Assembly (NCBI RefSeq): GCF_003967355.1
Contig: NZ_BIFH01000016.1
Coordinates: forward strand, 124,001-188,000
Direction: 5' to 3'
DNA from: Embleya hyalina
GTDB lineage: Bacteria > Actinomycetota > Actinomycetes > Streptomycetales > Streptomycetaceae
Length of the DNA stretch: 64,000 nucleotides
The translations under genes and the position numbers were made by a program. Below the pieces are notes generated by a model, which was not told where the DNA came from, ran no database searches, and saw only the letters and a program-made list of their open reading frames with translations. The first letter of the stretch is position 1. Every line of letters starts with the position of its first letter. Positions 17,560-26,055 of the stretch are shown here, in pieces.

Positions 17560-18111
17560 TCACGCCTTCGGGAACGGCGCGGCCCACTCCTCGTCCGGCA
17601 GGCGCAGCGCGTTGGCCACGTAGGCGATCGTGCGATACCAACCGGCCAGGACCAGCACCTCCACGATCTGCCGTTCCTCGAACCGGGCCCGGAACTCGGC
17701 CCAGGTGCCGTCGCCGAGGTCGGCGTCGTCGTGCAACTCGTCGACCACGCGCACCAGGATCGCCTGGCGGGGCGTCCAGGCGGCCTCGTCGTCGACGACG
17801 GTGGCCCGGAGTTGACGCGGGGTCAGGCCGACCCGCCCCGCGAACACCTCGGCGTGCACGCCCCATTCGTACGAGCAGCCGGCCCGCGCGCACACCCGCT
17901 GCACCACGGTCTCCCGCTCGACGGCGGGCAACGTACCGTGCCCGAGCAGTCCCGAGCCGAGCACCCGCATCCGCGAGGCCAGGTCGGGGTGGTGCTCCAG
18001 GACCCGGAACAGGGCGAGGGGCTCACGGCCCCCGGCGGCGCCCATCCAGCGGGCCAGGGACGCCTCGGTCTCGGGGGCGTAGGGCGGGGACAGCGGCGTG
18101 ATCCGAGACAT
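17560..18111 (-). CDS. Carboxymuconolactone decarboxylase-family protein (AhpD-like)
   Basis: 183 residues. The core motif is VVQRVCARAGCSYEWGVH, the ERETVVQRV-type helix followed by the Cys/His active-site segment of the CMD/AhpD family. Members act in gamma-carboxymuconolactone decarboxylation or as thiol peroxidase partners. The canonical CxxC is spaced differently here (CARAGC), so redox activity is uncertain. It is divergent from the HxlR gene at 18230 over a 42-bp palindrome. Confidence 0.88.
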   Translation of the reverse strand: MSRITPLSPPYAPETEASLARWMGAAGGREPLALFRVLEHHPDLASRMRVLGSGLLGHGTLPAVERETVVQRVCARAGCSYEWGVHAEVFAGRVGLTPRQLRATVVDDEAAWTPRQAILVRVVDELHDDADLGDGTWAEFRARFEERQIVEVLVLAGWYRTIAYVANALRLPDEEWAAPFPKA

Positions 18112-18172
18112 GGTGTGCTCCTCCATCGGCCGGGACGACCGCTCGTGCGCCTCGGCGGCCGGCCACTCGGGT

Positions 18173-18214
18173 GCTTCGCTTTCGAAAGCACTATGCTGCT
18201 TTCGAAAGCGAAGC
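18173..18214. promoter_or_regulatory. 42-bp HxlR operator palindrome
   Basis: 18-bp arms at 18173-18190 and 18197-18214 are perfectly complementary around a 6-nt centre. Each arm itself contains the 12-bp palindrome GCTTTCGAAAGC, giving two identical dimer sites. It lies between the CMD-family gene and the HxlR gene. Confidence 0.8.
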
Positions 18215-18229
18215 ACAAGGGAGGCGGCC

Positions 18230-18595
18230 GTGGACCGGCACGACGAGGTGGATGCCCCGCATCCACGCCCCGGCAGCCCGGTGCGCGGGTCGACCACGGG
18301 CCGGGCCCCGATGGCCGCGCTCGACCTGCTCGGCCGGCGCTGGATCCTGCGCCTGATCTGGGAGCTGAGCCGGGAACCGGCCGGTTTCCGCGCCCTGCAA
18401 CGCCGGTGCGACGACATGTCCTCCAGCGTGCTCGACAACCGCCTGCGGGAGTTGGTGGGCGCCCGGATCGCCGACCGGGACCCGACCGGCCGCTACACCC
18501 TCACCCCCACCGGCACCCGGCTCGTCGCCGCCCTCGATCCGCTGCTGGAGTGGTCGGCGGAGTGGGCGAGCGAGCTGGATTCGGACAGGGACTGA
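18230..18595 (+). CDS. HxlR family winged-helix regulator
   Basis: 121 residues from the GTG at 18230, which follows AGGGAGG; the frame is open further 5' but runs through the operator. The HxlR core is clear: LDLLGRRWILRLIWEL, FRALQRRCDDMSSSVLDNRLRELV and the wing RYTLTPTG. It probably regulates the divergent CMD-family gene. HxlR proteins often respond to aldehydes or oxidative electrophiles. Confidence 0.92.
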   Translation: MDRHDEVDAPHPRPGSPVRGSTTGRAPMAALDLLGRRWILRLIWELSREPAGFRALQRRCDDMSSSVLDNRLRELVGARIADRDPTGRYTLTPTGTRLVAALDPLLEWSAEWASELDSDRD

Positions 18596-18601
18596 CGCCC
18601 G

Positions 18602-19492
18602 TCACCACCCGCCCTCGAAGAAGGCCGCGAGCGCCGGCTTCGGGTCGGCCGTGGTGCCCACGTTCGCCATCACCACCACGAGCACGACCAGCGCCGACGC
18701 CACCGCGAGCACCGCGAACCACCCCAGCAGGCGCCGGGTTCGCCGATCGGCGGCCTCGGTCGCGGCGAACCGCCGGCACAACACCGCGGCGAGCCCGATC
18801 AGGACGAGCGCCACGAGCGCGGCCACCACGGCCAGCGCCGCGTGATAGCGGGCGAAGTCGTCGATCATCAGGTCGAGGGCGGGCGGGGTGGGCGCGCCCG
18901 AGGGGGCGTCCAGTCCCTCCCGCACCCGGCGGAGCGTGACGCCCACCTCGCCCTCGGCCGCGCCGCTCGGCAGCAGCGTCAACAGCGACGAGAAGGGCGC
19001 CACCGCGCCCTGGATGTTGGCCATCACCGTGGCCAGCGCGCCCGCTCCGAGCACCGTGACGAGCACGCCGGCCGACGCGAGGCCGGCCCGGCGTCCCGGA
19101 CCGAGATCGCGAGCCCGCAGGAACGCCCGCCACACGAGCATGCCGAGCGCGACGACCACGACCAGCAGGATCGCAGCGATCACCGCCTTGACGACGTGGA
19201 ATCGGAACCAGTAGTCGACCGCTCGGTCCATGCCCGGGGTGAAGTCCCGCCGACCGGCGCCCCAGTACTCGACGAACGCCGTGCGGAAGGACGCGGCGAG
19301 GTTGTCCTGATCGACGGAGCCGTCGCCGGCGATGTGCTCCGCCACCACGGGCGGGACGACGAACAGGGCGGCTAGCAGGGCCACTACCGCGCCGACGAGC
19401 AGGGCGAGGGGGCGCGCGGCGATGCCCGCGAATCGCGACGGGGCCGCGGGACGCTGCCGCCGCCGGCCCGGGAGATGAGGCGTTGCTGTCAT
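18602..19492 (-). CDS. Multi-pass membrane protein of unknown function
   Basis: 296 residues with about five hydrophobic segments (ALLVGAVVALLAALFVV, VIAAILLVVVVALGMLV, GVLVTVLGAGALATVM, LAVVAALVALVLIGLAAVL, VLAVASALVVLVVVMA). A soluble loop between segments 1 and 2 carries RTAFVEYWGAGRRDFTPGMD. I do not recognise the family. It is convergent with the HxlR gene and ends six bases from it. Confidence 0.75.
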   Translation of the reverse strand: MTATPHLPGRRRQRPAAPSRFAGIAARPLALLVGAVVALLAALFVVPPVVAEHIAGDGSVDQDNLAASFRTAFVEYWGAGRRDFTPGMDRAVDYWFRFHVVKAVIAAILLVVVVALGMLVWRAFLRARDLGPGRRAGLASAGVLVTVLGAGALATVMANIQGAVAPFSSLLTLLPSGAAEGEVGVTLRRVREGLDAPSGAPTPPALDLMIDDFARYHAALAVVAALVALVLIGLAAVLCRRFAATEAADRRTRRLLGWFAVLAVASALVVLVVVMANVGTTADPKPALAAFFEGGW

Positions 19493-19670
19493 GCCGACCA
19501 CGCTTCCGCAGCGCCGCCGCGCGGTCACCGGAGCAGACCGGACACCCGGAGGTATGGCAGGCCACACCCCCGAGACAAATCAGGCGCAACGACCGCCGCA
19601 CAGTCCGCCACGCACCCCCGAGACCCCGGCCCGACGCTCCCACCCACACCACCGCCCCGGCGCTCGACAC

Positions 19671-19758
19671 CGCGACACCGCCCCGACGCTCAGCCCCGCG
19701 ACACCGGCCCGACGGTCGGCCCCGCGACACCGTCCGGACGCTCAGCCCCGCGACACCG
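19671..19758. repeat. 26-bp tandem repeat at the 3' end of the response regulator
   Basis: CGCGACACCG recurs at 19671, 19697, 19723 and 19749, exactly 26 bp apart, with related sequence (CCCGACG-TC-GCC) between. The last unit covers the stop codon of the response regulator. It is probably neutral slippage in a 250-bp gap that holds no gene. Confidence 0.7.
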
Positions 19759-20458
19759 GTCCTCGGCCACCGAGGTACGTGAGTACGGCCAGCACGCGGC
19801 GATGGCGGGTGTCGTCGTCGGGCGGCAGGCCGAGTTTGGCGAAGATGTTGCCGATGTGCTTCTCCACCGCACTGGCCGAGATCACCAACCGCCGCGCGAC
19901 GGCCGCGTTCGAGCAACCCTCGGCCATCAGCGCCAGGATCTCGCGTTCGCGGGCGGTCAGGGCGCTCACCCCGCCGTCCCGGCGACGCGCGGCCAGCAAC
20001 CGGGCGACCACCTGCGGATCGAGCACCGTGGCGCCGTGCGCGACCCGGTCCAGCGCGTCCAGGAACTCCTCGACCCTGGCCACCCGGTCCTTGAGGAGGT
20101 AGCCGACCGAGCCCGTGCCGTCCGCGAGCAGGTCGCCGGCGTAGGACGCCTCCACGTACTGACTCAGCATCAGCATCGGCGCGCCGGGCACGTACGAGCG
20201 GGCGCTGATCGCCGCGCGCAGGCCCTCGTCGGTATGCGTCGGCGGCATCCGCACGTCGACGATCGACACGTCCGGCCGGTGTTCGAGCACCGCCGCGACC
20301 AGGGCGGGTCCGTCGCCGACCGCGGCCTGCACCCGGTGACCGTCCTCGACGAGCAGGCGGACCAGGCCCTCGCGCAGCAGTACCGAGTCGTCGGCCACCA
20401 CGATCCGCAGCGGGCGGCGCTCGGCGCGGTCCGGCGCCGCGTCCGGGTTCAGTCGCAT
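19742..20458 (-). CDS. NarL/FixJ-family response regulator
   Basis: 238 residues: receiver domain with VVADDSVLLREG (acidic pocket), phosphoacceptor Asp in SIVDVRMPP and Lys in YLLKD, then a LuxR HTH (LTAREREILALMAEGCSNAAVARRLVISASAVEKHIGNIFAKLGL). The ATG at 20458 overlaps the end of the kinase gene by 10 bp, implying translational coupling and a cognate pair. The receiver lacks the usual TDIRMPP Thr, a mild variation. Confidence 0.94.
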   Translation of the reverse strand: MRLNPDAAPDRAERRPLRIVVADDSVLLREGLVRLLVEDGHRVQAAVGDGPALVAAVLEHRPDVSIVDVRMPPTHTDEGLRAAISARSYVPGAPMLMLSQYVEASYAGDLLADGTGSVGYLLKDRVARVEEFLDALDRVAHGATVLDPQVVARLLAARRRDGGVSALTAREREILALMAEGCSNAAVARRLVISASAVEKHIGNIFAKLGLPPDDDTRHRRVLAVLTYLGGRGPVSRG

Positions 20459-21777
20459 GGCAGTACGGCGGTGATCGTCGTCGGGCCGCCGACCGGGCTG
20501 TCCACCCGCAACCGCCCGCCGACGGCGAGCGACCGCTCCGCCAGGCCGCGCAGTCCGTGGCCCTTGGCCAGGGCCGCGCCGCCCGTGCCGTCGTCCCTCA
20601 CCCAGACCGTCAAGTCGCCCCCATCGTGCCGTAGTCCGAGCACGCACCGGTGTGCGTGGCTGTGTTTGGCCACATTGGTCAGGGCCTCGGCCACGACGAA
20701 GTACGCGGCCGTCTCGACGCCGGCGTCGAGACGCCGGGCCGGCGCGACGATGTCCAGGTCGGCGGGAACGGTGGACAGCGCGGCCAGCGCCGCGAGCGCG
20801 TCGGGCAGGCCGCGGTCGACCAGGATCGGCGGGGCGATGCCGCGCGAGAGGGCGCGCAACTCGTCCAGCGCCTCCTGGGCCTGGACCATCGCGTCGGCGA
20901 GGGCCGCCCGGGCGGTCTCCGGTCTGCGGTCGAGATGGTGCTCGGCGCGGCCCAGTTCCATGGCCAGGCGGACCAGGCGCTGCTGCGGCCCGTCGTGGAT
21001 GTCCCGTTCGAGCCGGCGCAGCGCGCCCGCCTCGGCCGTGACGGCGGCGACGGTCTGCGCGCGGGCGGTGTCGCGTTCCCGTTCGAGGCCGAGGATCCGG
21101 CGGTGCAGGGCGGAGGCGTCAAAGAGCAGCGCCTGGCCGAGACCGGTCTGGGCGGTGGTGAAGACGCGGGTGACCAGCGGCAGGGTGCACAGGAGCAGCA
21201 GGCCGACCGTGGTCCCGAAGGCGACCCGATCGACCGGCGAGAGCAATCCGAGGCTCACGGTGACGTGCGATCGCTCGCCGCCGGCGTTCAGGGACAGCGG
21301 CCGCAGCGGCTCGGACGCCGCGTACTCGTAGCGCAGCGCGCAGGTGGCGCAGGCCACCCCGACGAACCACCACAGCGCGGTCACCAGCGCCGTGACCACG
21401 GCGACCGGGAACAGCACCACGGCATGGGCGGCATCGAGCCACGGTCCGGGGCCGGGACCGGACGGGCTCGCCGCCGGCTCGGCACGCGCGGCCCCGAAGC
21501 CGGCGGGACGCACCCTGGCGATCCGCCACCGCTCCAGATCGGCACACCACCGCGCGGGCGCGAGCGCACGGGCCACCAGCGGAGCACCGCCGGGCAGCAC
21601 GAGTCCGAGCGCCGCGAAGAACACCCCGCCCAGCACCACGAACAACCCGACGACGGCGAGCAGCGGCGCGGTCAACAGGTATACCGACCGCACGAGCGTG
21701 CGCCGCGCCACGCGCGAGAGCACCCCGACGCCCGGCCACGATCGACCCCGGACGGCGGCGGAGAGCGATTTGGTCAT
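20449..21777 (-). CDS. Sensor histidine kinase (HisKA_3, NarL-partner type)
   Basis: 442 residues. The N-terminal half has about four to five membrane segments of the actinobacterial 'putative sensor' type. It is followed by the dimerisation/phosphoacceptor helix RRLERDIHDGPQQRLVRLAMELG (phospho-His in DIHDG) and an HATPase domain (ALTNVAKHSHA, VRDDGTGG, HGLRGLAER). It is cotranscribed with and overlaps its response regulator. The signal is unknown. Confidence 0.94.
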   Translation of the reverse strand: MTKSLSAAVRGRSWPGVGVLSRVARRTLVRSVYLLTAPLLAVVGLFVVLGGVFFAALGLVLPGGAPLVARALAPARWCADLERWRIARVRPAGFGAARAEPAASPSGPGPGPWLDAAHAVVLFPVAVVTALVTALWWFVGVACATCALRYEYAASEPLRPLSLNAGGERSHVTVSLGLLSPVDRVAFGTTVGLLLLCTLPLVTRVFTTAQTGLGQALLFDASALHRRILGLERERDTARAQTVAAVTAEAGALRRLERDIHDGPQQRLVRLAMELGRAEHHLDRRPETARAALADAMVQAQEALDELRALSRGIAPPILVDRGLPDALAALAALSTVPADLDIVAPARRLDAGVETAAYFVVAEALTNVAKHSHAHRCVLGLRHDGGDLTVWVRDDGTGGAALAKGHGLRGLAERSLAVGGRLRVDSPVGGPTTITAVLPCD

Positions 21778-21951
21778 GCACCAAAGCTAATACCGCGCCC
21801 GGGCCCCGGAAGCGGCCCGTTCGCGGTGGACCGGCGCCGTCACCGTCGAATGCCGGACCGGGGTCGGGGACCGCTTCCAGACACCACGACCCCACGATGT
21901 GGCCGACGCGCCGCGTAGCCCGAGCCGGCGCGGCGGCACCCGGTTTCGGGA

Positions 21952-22233
21952 TCAGGGGATCAGCAGGTTGTGAACCTCCATCACCTTCGTCTCGAACGGG
22001 GGTGCGCCGATCTCCTGCGCCACGGGGGCGACCACGTCCCGCATGAAGTCGCGGAACTGCGCCTCCGTCTCCCAGACGTCGATGACCTGCCAGCCGCCAT
22101 CGGGCAGCGGCGCGCCGATGTGAACGACCAGGCCCGCCGGAGGCTTGCTCCGGTCCGGCATGATGCGGTCGAAGGCGGTCTGATACAGCTCTCGCGTCCA
22201 GCTCACACCCTTGTTGTAGACCAGGACCGTCAT
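21952..22233 (-). CDS. Small dimeric alpha/beta-barrel (ABM-like) protein
   Basis: 93 residues (MTVLVYNKGVSWTRELYQ...). The pattern of short strands and helices, with WQVIDVWETEAQFRDFMRDVVAP, resembles antibiotic-biosynthesis-monooxygenase-like ferredoxin-fold proteins often annotated as hypothetical in actinomycetes. GAGGAA lies eight bases before the ATG. It follows the phosphodiesterase gene by 14 bp, so the two are probably cotranscribed. Function unassigned. Confidence 0.75.
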   Translation of the reverse strand: MTVLVYNKGVSWTRELYQTAFDRIMPDRSKPPAGLVVHIGAPLPDGGWQVIDVWETEAQFRDFMRDVVAPVAQEIGAPPFETKVMEVHNLLIP

Positions 22234-22247
22234 CGCGATTCCTCGAT

Positions 22248-22817
22248 TCACGGCGGAAAACGCATACGAATCCCTTTTCCACCGTAGGACCGGGAGGCAG
22301 GCGCGGCGACCGGTGCCGCGCGTCGGTCCAGGTGGTGCAGCACGACGTCGCCGATCCGGCCCGCCTCGGCCGTGAGCGTCATGTAGGTGTGATGCGGTTG
22401 GCGGCGGCGGTCGGTCGGCGAGCCCGGGTTGAGCAGGCGCAGTCCCGAGTCCGCGACCGTGTCCCACGGGATGTGGCTGTGCCCGAACACGAGTACGTCC
22501 GCGTCGGGATACCGCGCCGCGCACCGGCGTTCGCGGCCCTCGGCCGGCCCCGTCTCGTGCACGACGGCGAAGCGGACCCCGCCGAGTTCGACCCGGGCGA
22601 CCTCCGGCAGCCGCGCCCGCAGGTCCGCGCCGTCGTTGTTGCCGTAGACCCCCACCACCCGACGCGAGGACGCCTCGAACAGGTCGAGCACGTCGACATC
22701 GACCCAGTCCCCCGCGTGGATCACCACATCGGCGATCGCCGCCTCGACCAGCACCTGCTCCGGAACGGCCTTGGCACGACGGGCGACATGGGTGTCGGAC
22801 ACCAGCAGAACGCGCAT
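22248..22817 (-). CDS. Metallophosphoesterase, YfcE/MJ0936-like
   Basis: 189 residues with the full metallophosphoesterase set: SDTHVARR (DxH), HAGDWVD (GD), GVYGNND (GNxD), VVHETG and FGHSHIPW (GHxH). This family hydrolyses phosphodiesters with a bimetal centre. It is a cytosolic enzyme of unknown physiological substrate, first gene of a two-gene unit with the small protein at 21952. Confidence 0.92.
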   Translation of the reverse strand: MRVLLVSDTHVARRAKAVPEQVLVEAAIADVVIHAGDWVDVDVLDLFEASSRRVVGVYGNNDGADLRARLPEVARVELGGVRFAVVHETGPAEGRERRCAARYPDADVLVFGHSHIPWDTVADSGLRLLNPGSPTDRRRQPHHTYMTLTAEAGRIGDVVLHHLDRRAAPVAAPASRSYGGKGIRMRFPP

Positions 22818-22915
22818 GCCCACCACGGTACGACGCCGACCACGCGTCGGAGACGAACGCGACCCTCGCGTCCGCCGGCCGAGGACTTCGCCGCGCCGGG
22901 GCGTGTCTTCGAACC

Positions 22916-22959
22916 CCCGTCGGGCTCCGCCGCGTGATGGCGGCGACAAGCCCGACGGG
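22916..22959 (-). terminator. Strong hairpin downstream of HxlR gene
   Basis: Arms 22916-22926 and 22949-22959 (11 bp, perfect) enclose a second stem, 22928-22933 with 22940-22945. It lies 78 bp after the stop of the minus-strand HxlR gene and upstream of the next minus-strand gene, as expected for a terminator. No U-tract, which is usual for actinomycetes. Confidence 0.65.
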
Positions 22960-23036
22960 CGGATGCCGTGGGCCCCACCGGGGCGATGCGGTCGGCCATG
23001 GTCATCTCGGGCGCACGCCCCGGTGCGCTCGTCCGG

Positions 23037-23552
23037 TCAGGGAGCCGTTTCGGGTTGCCGCGCCTGCTTCGGTGCCCGCCACGCGGGGTTCCTGCGCACG
23101 CCGACCTGTTCGAGTTCGAGCGTGTCGCCGGTTTCGCTGCGGAGTTCGACGTGGACCGGCACGCCCGTTTCGTGGTCGACGTAGTGCAGCGGCGCCGTGC
23201 CGTCCTGGAGGTACCGGTCGCCCCACTGCATCAGGGCCACGATCACCGGGAACAGGTCGCGGCCCATGTCGGTGAGCACGTATTCGTCGCGGGTGCGCCC
23301 GCCGTCCTCCCGATAGGGGCGCTTGGCGAGCAGGCCGGCCTCGGTCAGGCGCCGCAACTGCTGGGCGGCGGCGCGGTCGGTGATCCCGACGCGGCCGGCG
23401 AAGCCGCCGAAACGGGTCGTGCCGTAACACGCCTCGCGCAGGATCAGCAGCGCGGAGCGGGTTCCGACCACCTCCAGCGCCTTGACCAGCGAGCAGTGAT
23501 CGGTCTTCCACGCGCCGAGATCGGCCAGCGCGCCCTCCATGACAACCGGCAT
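23037..23552 (-). CDS. HxlR family regulator
   Basis: 171 residues: HxlR winged helix (LEVVGTRSALLILREACYGTTRFGGFAGRVGITDRAAAQQLRRLTEAGLL, wing RDEYVLTDMG) plus a C-terminal extension with HYVDHETGVPVHVELRSETGD, common in the longer HxlR group. It is divergent from a transporter that is now only an N-terminal stub, so its original target seems to be lost. Confidence 0.92.
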   Translation of the reverse strand: MPVVMEGALADLGAWKTDHCSLVKALEVVGTRSALLILREACYGTTRFGGFAGRVGITDRAAAQQLRRLTEAGLLAKRPYREDGGRTRDEYVLTDMGRDLFPVIVALMQWGDRYLQDGTAPLHYVDHETGVPVHVELRSETGDTLELEQVGVRRNPAWRAPKQARQPETAP

Positions 23553-23586
23553 GGCCCCATCGTACCCACCCCGACTATCTCCTTGT

Positions 23587-23604
23587 ATAGCCAGACCCAG
23601 CTAT
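23587..23604. promoter_or_regulatory. Putative HxlR operator
   Basis: ATAGC (23587-23591) and GCTAT (23600-23604) form an inverted repeat, with an extra CTATCT upstream and CTATAC downstream. It is AT-rich for this genome and sits in the HxlR/transporter divergent gap. Confidence 0.5.
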
Positions 23605-23705
23605 CTATACTCCAGGAAAGTCAGCCCCCGCCGCGCCCCTCGGAGGCGGACGGAGCGGCGCTGCCTTCGACCGGACCATCCGACCCGCATCACAGGGGGA
23701 TCCCC

Positions 23706-23885
23706 ATGGCCACGCAGGCCGCGCCGGACGCCGACGAACGGCGGCACGTCCCCGACGGACCAACGGCCATCACGTTCGTCGTGTGCGCCGCGGCGTTCAT
23801 GGCGATGCTCGACGTGTTCGTGGTCAACGTCGCCTTCACCGACATCGGCGCCGCACTCGGCATCACCGGCCGCCCCCGGAGTTGA
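23706..23885 (+). pseudogene. Truncated DHA2-type MFS transporter (N-terminal stub)
   Basis: Reads 59 residues: a hydrophilic lead and then a typical first membrane helix of EmrB/QacA pumps (AITFVVCAAAFMAMLDVFVVNVAFTDIGAALG). It then stops at 23883-23885 in unrelated sequence. A whole pump would need about 450 more residues. A deletion appears to have joined the stub directly to the acetyltransferase that follows six bases later. Confidence 0.8.
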
Positions 23886-23890
23886 TCACC

Positions 23891-24514
23891 GTGACCGTCA
23901 TGGCCTCCACAACCACCGCCGACACCGTACGCCTGCGCCCGTGGCGCTCGGGCGACGTCGACGAACTCGCCCGAGCCGCCGCGCACTTCTCGCCGAACGC
24001 GCTCGCCGCGCGGTTCGGCGCGGCGAGCACCACGATCCCCGACTGGTACCGGGCCCACATCGTCGAGGCCCGGGCACGCGGCAGGTGGAACGCGTGTGTG
24101 GCCCACAGCGGGGGTCACATCGTGGGCTGGGCGGAGTACGGACTCGACGCCGACCCCGGCCACGCCGACATCGCCGCGCTGGTCGGCGACCGGTACCGGG
24201 GAAACGGCCTCGGCACCCGGTTGATCAAACATGTCGCCGCCCTGGCCCGGTCGGTCGGGGTACACGTGCTGCACGCCCAGATCCGGGTCGACAACCACGC
24301 CGCCCGCAAGGCGCTGTACGCGGCGTTTCCGAACCTGCGCCAGACGGAACTGCAGGACGGACAGTGGCACTACGCCGTGGACCTGCCGCGCGCCCCGAAC
24401 CGGCCGGGCCCGATCGGCCGCGGCCGACCCGACGACGTCACCCCCGCTCCGCGACCACCCTCCTCCTCCCGCTCCCGACGCGGGACGAGGCGCGGGGTGG
24501 ACGCGTCGTCATGA
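23891..24514 (+). CDS. GNAT family N-acetyltransferase
   Basis: About 207 residues. The acetyl-CoA-binding motif A is DRYRGNGLGTRLIKHV, with the preceding strand ADIAALV and the following segment NHAARKALYAAF. GTG at 23891 and ATG at 23900 are both possible starts. The C-terminal ~40 residues are Pro/Arg/Ser-rich and unstructured, ending inside a 36-bp palindrome. It acetylates an unknown amine. Confidence 0.88.
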   Translation: MTVMASTTTADTVRLRPWRSGDVDELARAAAHFSPNALAARFGAASTTIPDWYRAHIVEARARGRWNACVAHSGGHIVGWAEYGLDADPGHADIAALVGDRYRGNGLGTRLIKHVAALARSVGVHVLHAQIRVDNHAARKALYAAFPNLRQTELQDGQWHYAVDLPRAPNRPGPIGRGRPDDVTPAPRPPSSSRSRRGTRRGVDASS

Positions 24515-24529
24515 CGACGCGTCCACCCC
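24494..24529. terminator. Perfect 36-bp palindrome at convergent gene ends
   Basis: 18-bp arms, no loop, centred at 24511/24512. It contains the stop codons of both the acetyltransferase (+) and the convergent small ORF (-), so both proteins end in the same residues, GVDASS. Most likely a bidirectional terminator. Confidence 0.7.
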
Positions 24530-24781
24530 GGCGACGGCCGCTTGGGCGCCGGCCGGCCGGGTCGGCGGCTCGACCCCGTTGGCGGCGCCGGTCGCCGGCC
24601 GTCCCGTGCCCGGTGGCTTGACGCCGTTGGTGCGCCCGATCGATCCGCTGCCGCGCGTCGACCGGGTGTCGCCCTCGGCCCGGTCGCCGTGGCGCCGGGC
24701 CGGCTCCGTCGTTTCCCCGGACTCCCCCGAGTCCCGGAACTCCGTTGCCGATCGCCCGAGTTCCCCGTTGTCCCCGTTCAT
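24509..24781 (-). CDS. Small hydrophilic hypothetical protein
   Basis: 90 residues, rich in Gly, Thr, Arg and Pro, with no membrane segment or known domain. Third-codon positions are almost all G/C, which supports coding. GAGGAG is about 11 bases before the ATG. It resembles a disordered protein. Two near-repeats occur inside (NGVKPPGTGRPAT and NGVEPPTRPAG). Function unknown. Confidence 0.5.
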   Translation of the reverse strand: MNGDNGELGRSATEFRDSGESGETTEPARRHGDRAEGDTRSTRGSGSIGRTNGVKPPGTGRPATGAANGVEPPTRPAGAQAAVAGVDASS

Positions 24782-24880
24782 GCCCGTTCGCTCTCCTCGA
24801 TTCCCGCGAACCGTGCGATCGCTCGGATCCCTGTGCTCCGAGCGACCGCCCCCCGATCCGGTCGATTCCTGGTCTTACGG

Positions 24881-24910
24881 GTGTTGTCGGACATGGCCGA
24901 GTGACAACAC
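24881..24910. promoter_or_regulatory. 8-bp inverted repeat GTGTTGTC-N14-GACAACAC
   Basis: Perfect arms at 24881-24888 and 24903-24910 lie in the gene-free gap between the small ORF and the SIS gene. It could be the operator of the small ORF at 24509-24781 or a weak hairpin downstream of the SIS gene. Confidence 0.45.
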
Positions 24911-24984
24911 ACCACATAGTCAGATACGTACCGGGGCGTCGAACGGTTCGGCGTTCTCGGGACGAGATTTGCGAACCGGGCGCG

Positions 24985-26055
24985 TCAGGTCGTCGGCGTC
25001 ACCTTCGCCAGGCCCGCCGGGGCGTCCGGGTTCGCGCCTCGGCGCAGCGCGAACATGCGGGCCAGATTCTGCAGGTGCACGGTGGTGGCGATGGCCCGGG
25101 CGGCTTCCGTCCGCAGGCCGCCGAGTTCGGGGGCCACCGTCGCGTGCGGGACGCCGTCGGCGACCAGGCGCTCGCGCAGTGCGCCGATGTCGGGCGTGGT
25201 GGGGCCGCCCACATCGATCAGCAGGACCGGAACGCGGGCGCCGAGTGCGGCGATCGGGCCGTGCAGCAGGTCGGCGACCGAGATGCCCTCGGCGAATACG
25301 CCGGAGGTCTCGCGGATCTTGAGCGCCCCCTCCAGCGCCACCGCGCCGCCGAGGCCCCGGCCGGCCACGACGAGGCGGTCGTGGTGCGCCCAGTCGGCGG
25401 CCAACGTCTCGCACGCGTCGGTGTCGGCCAGCACCCGGCGTACCGCGTCGGGGAGTTCGGCCAGGTCGGCGAGATCGGCGACGGTCGGCGGCAGCGGGCC
25501 GAGGGCGAGCGCGATGCCGACCACGGCCAGGAGTTGGGCGGTGACGGTCTTGGTCGCCGGGACCGCGATCTCGGTGCCGGCGTCGGTCGCGACCAGGACG
25601 TCGGCCTCGGCGGCGAGCAGGCTGTCCGCCTCGTTGGTGATCGCCACGACCCTGGCGCCCCGTTCGCGCGCGGCCCGGACCGCCGTGACGATCTCGGGGG
25701 TGCGGCCCGACTGGCTCAGCGCGGTGACCAGGTAGCCGGAGTAGTCGGTGCGCGCGCCGTAGCGGGTCACCAGGCTGGGCGCGGCCAGGCCCGCCGGGCG
25801 ACCGGACGCCGGCTCGAACAGGTAGCGGCCGAACACGGCGGCGTTGTCCGACGATCCGCGCGCGATCAGCGTGGAGCCGAGCAGCGGCGTCGGCAGCGCG
25901 CCCCGCACGGCCTCGCCGAGTTCGGGCAGGCGGGCGACCAGGCGGCCCAGGACGTCGGGCTGTTCGGCCATCTCGGCGGCCATCACGGCCCCGGGGGCGG
26001 TGGTGGGATCGTCGGCGGTCGGCGTACTCGGCGTGCTCGGGGTTGCGGAGGTCAC
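24985..26055 (-). CDS. SIS-domain sugar-phosphate isomerase/deglycase-like enzyme
   Basis: 356 residues with two SIS domains: RGSSDNA and SQSGRTPEIV in the first, and GRGLGGAVALEGALKIRETSG then DLLHGP in the second. Glu249 and His265 have the 16-residue spacing of the catalytic pair of GlmS isomerase and of FraB/FrlB deglycases. It lacks a glutaminase domain, so it is a stand-alone isomerase, deaminase or deglycase of a 6-phospho amino-sugar or Amadori product. GTG start with AAGGGA eight bases upstream. Last gene of the ROK-APC-YhfX-ROK-SIS cluster. The exact substrate is inferred only. Confidence 0.85.
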   Translation of the reverse strand: MTSATPSTPSTPTADDPTTAPGAVMAAEMAEQPDVLGRLVARLPELGEAVRGALPTPLLGSTLIARGSSDNAAVFGRYLFEPASGRPAGLAAPSLVTRYGARTDYSGYLVTALSQSGRTPEIVTAVRAARERGARVVAITNEADSLLAAEADVLVATDAGTEIAVPATKTVTAQLLAVVGIALALGPLPPTVADLADLAELPDAVRRVLADTDACETLAADWAHHDRLVVAGRGLGGAVALEGALKIRETSGVFAEGISVADLLHGPIAALGARVPVLLIDVGGPTTPDIGALRERLVADGVPHATVAPELGGLRTEAARAIATTVHLQNLARMFALRRGANPDAPAGLAKVTPTT

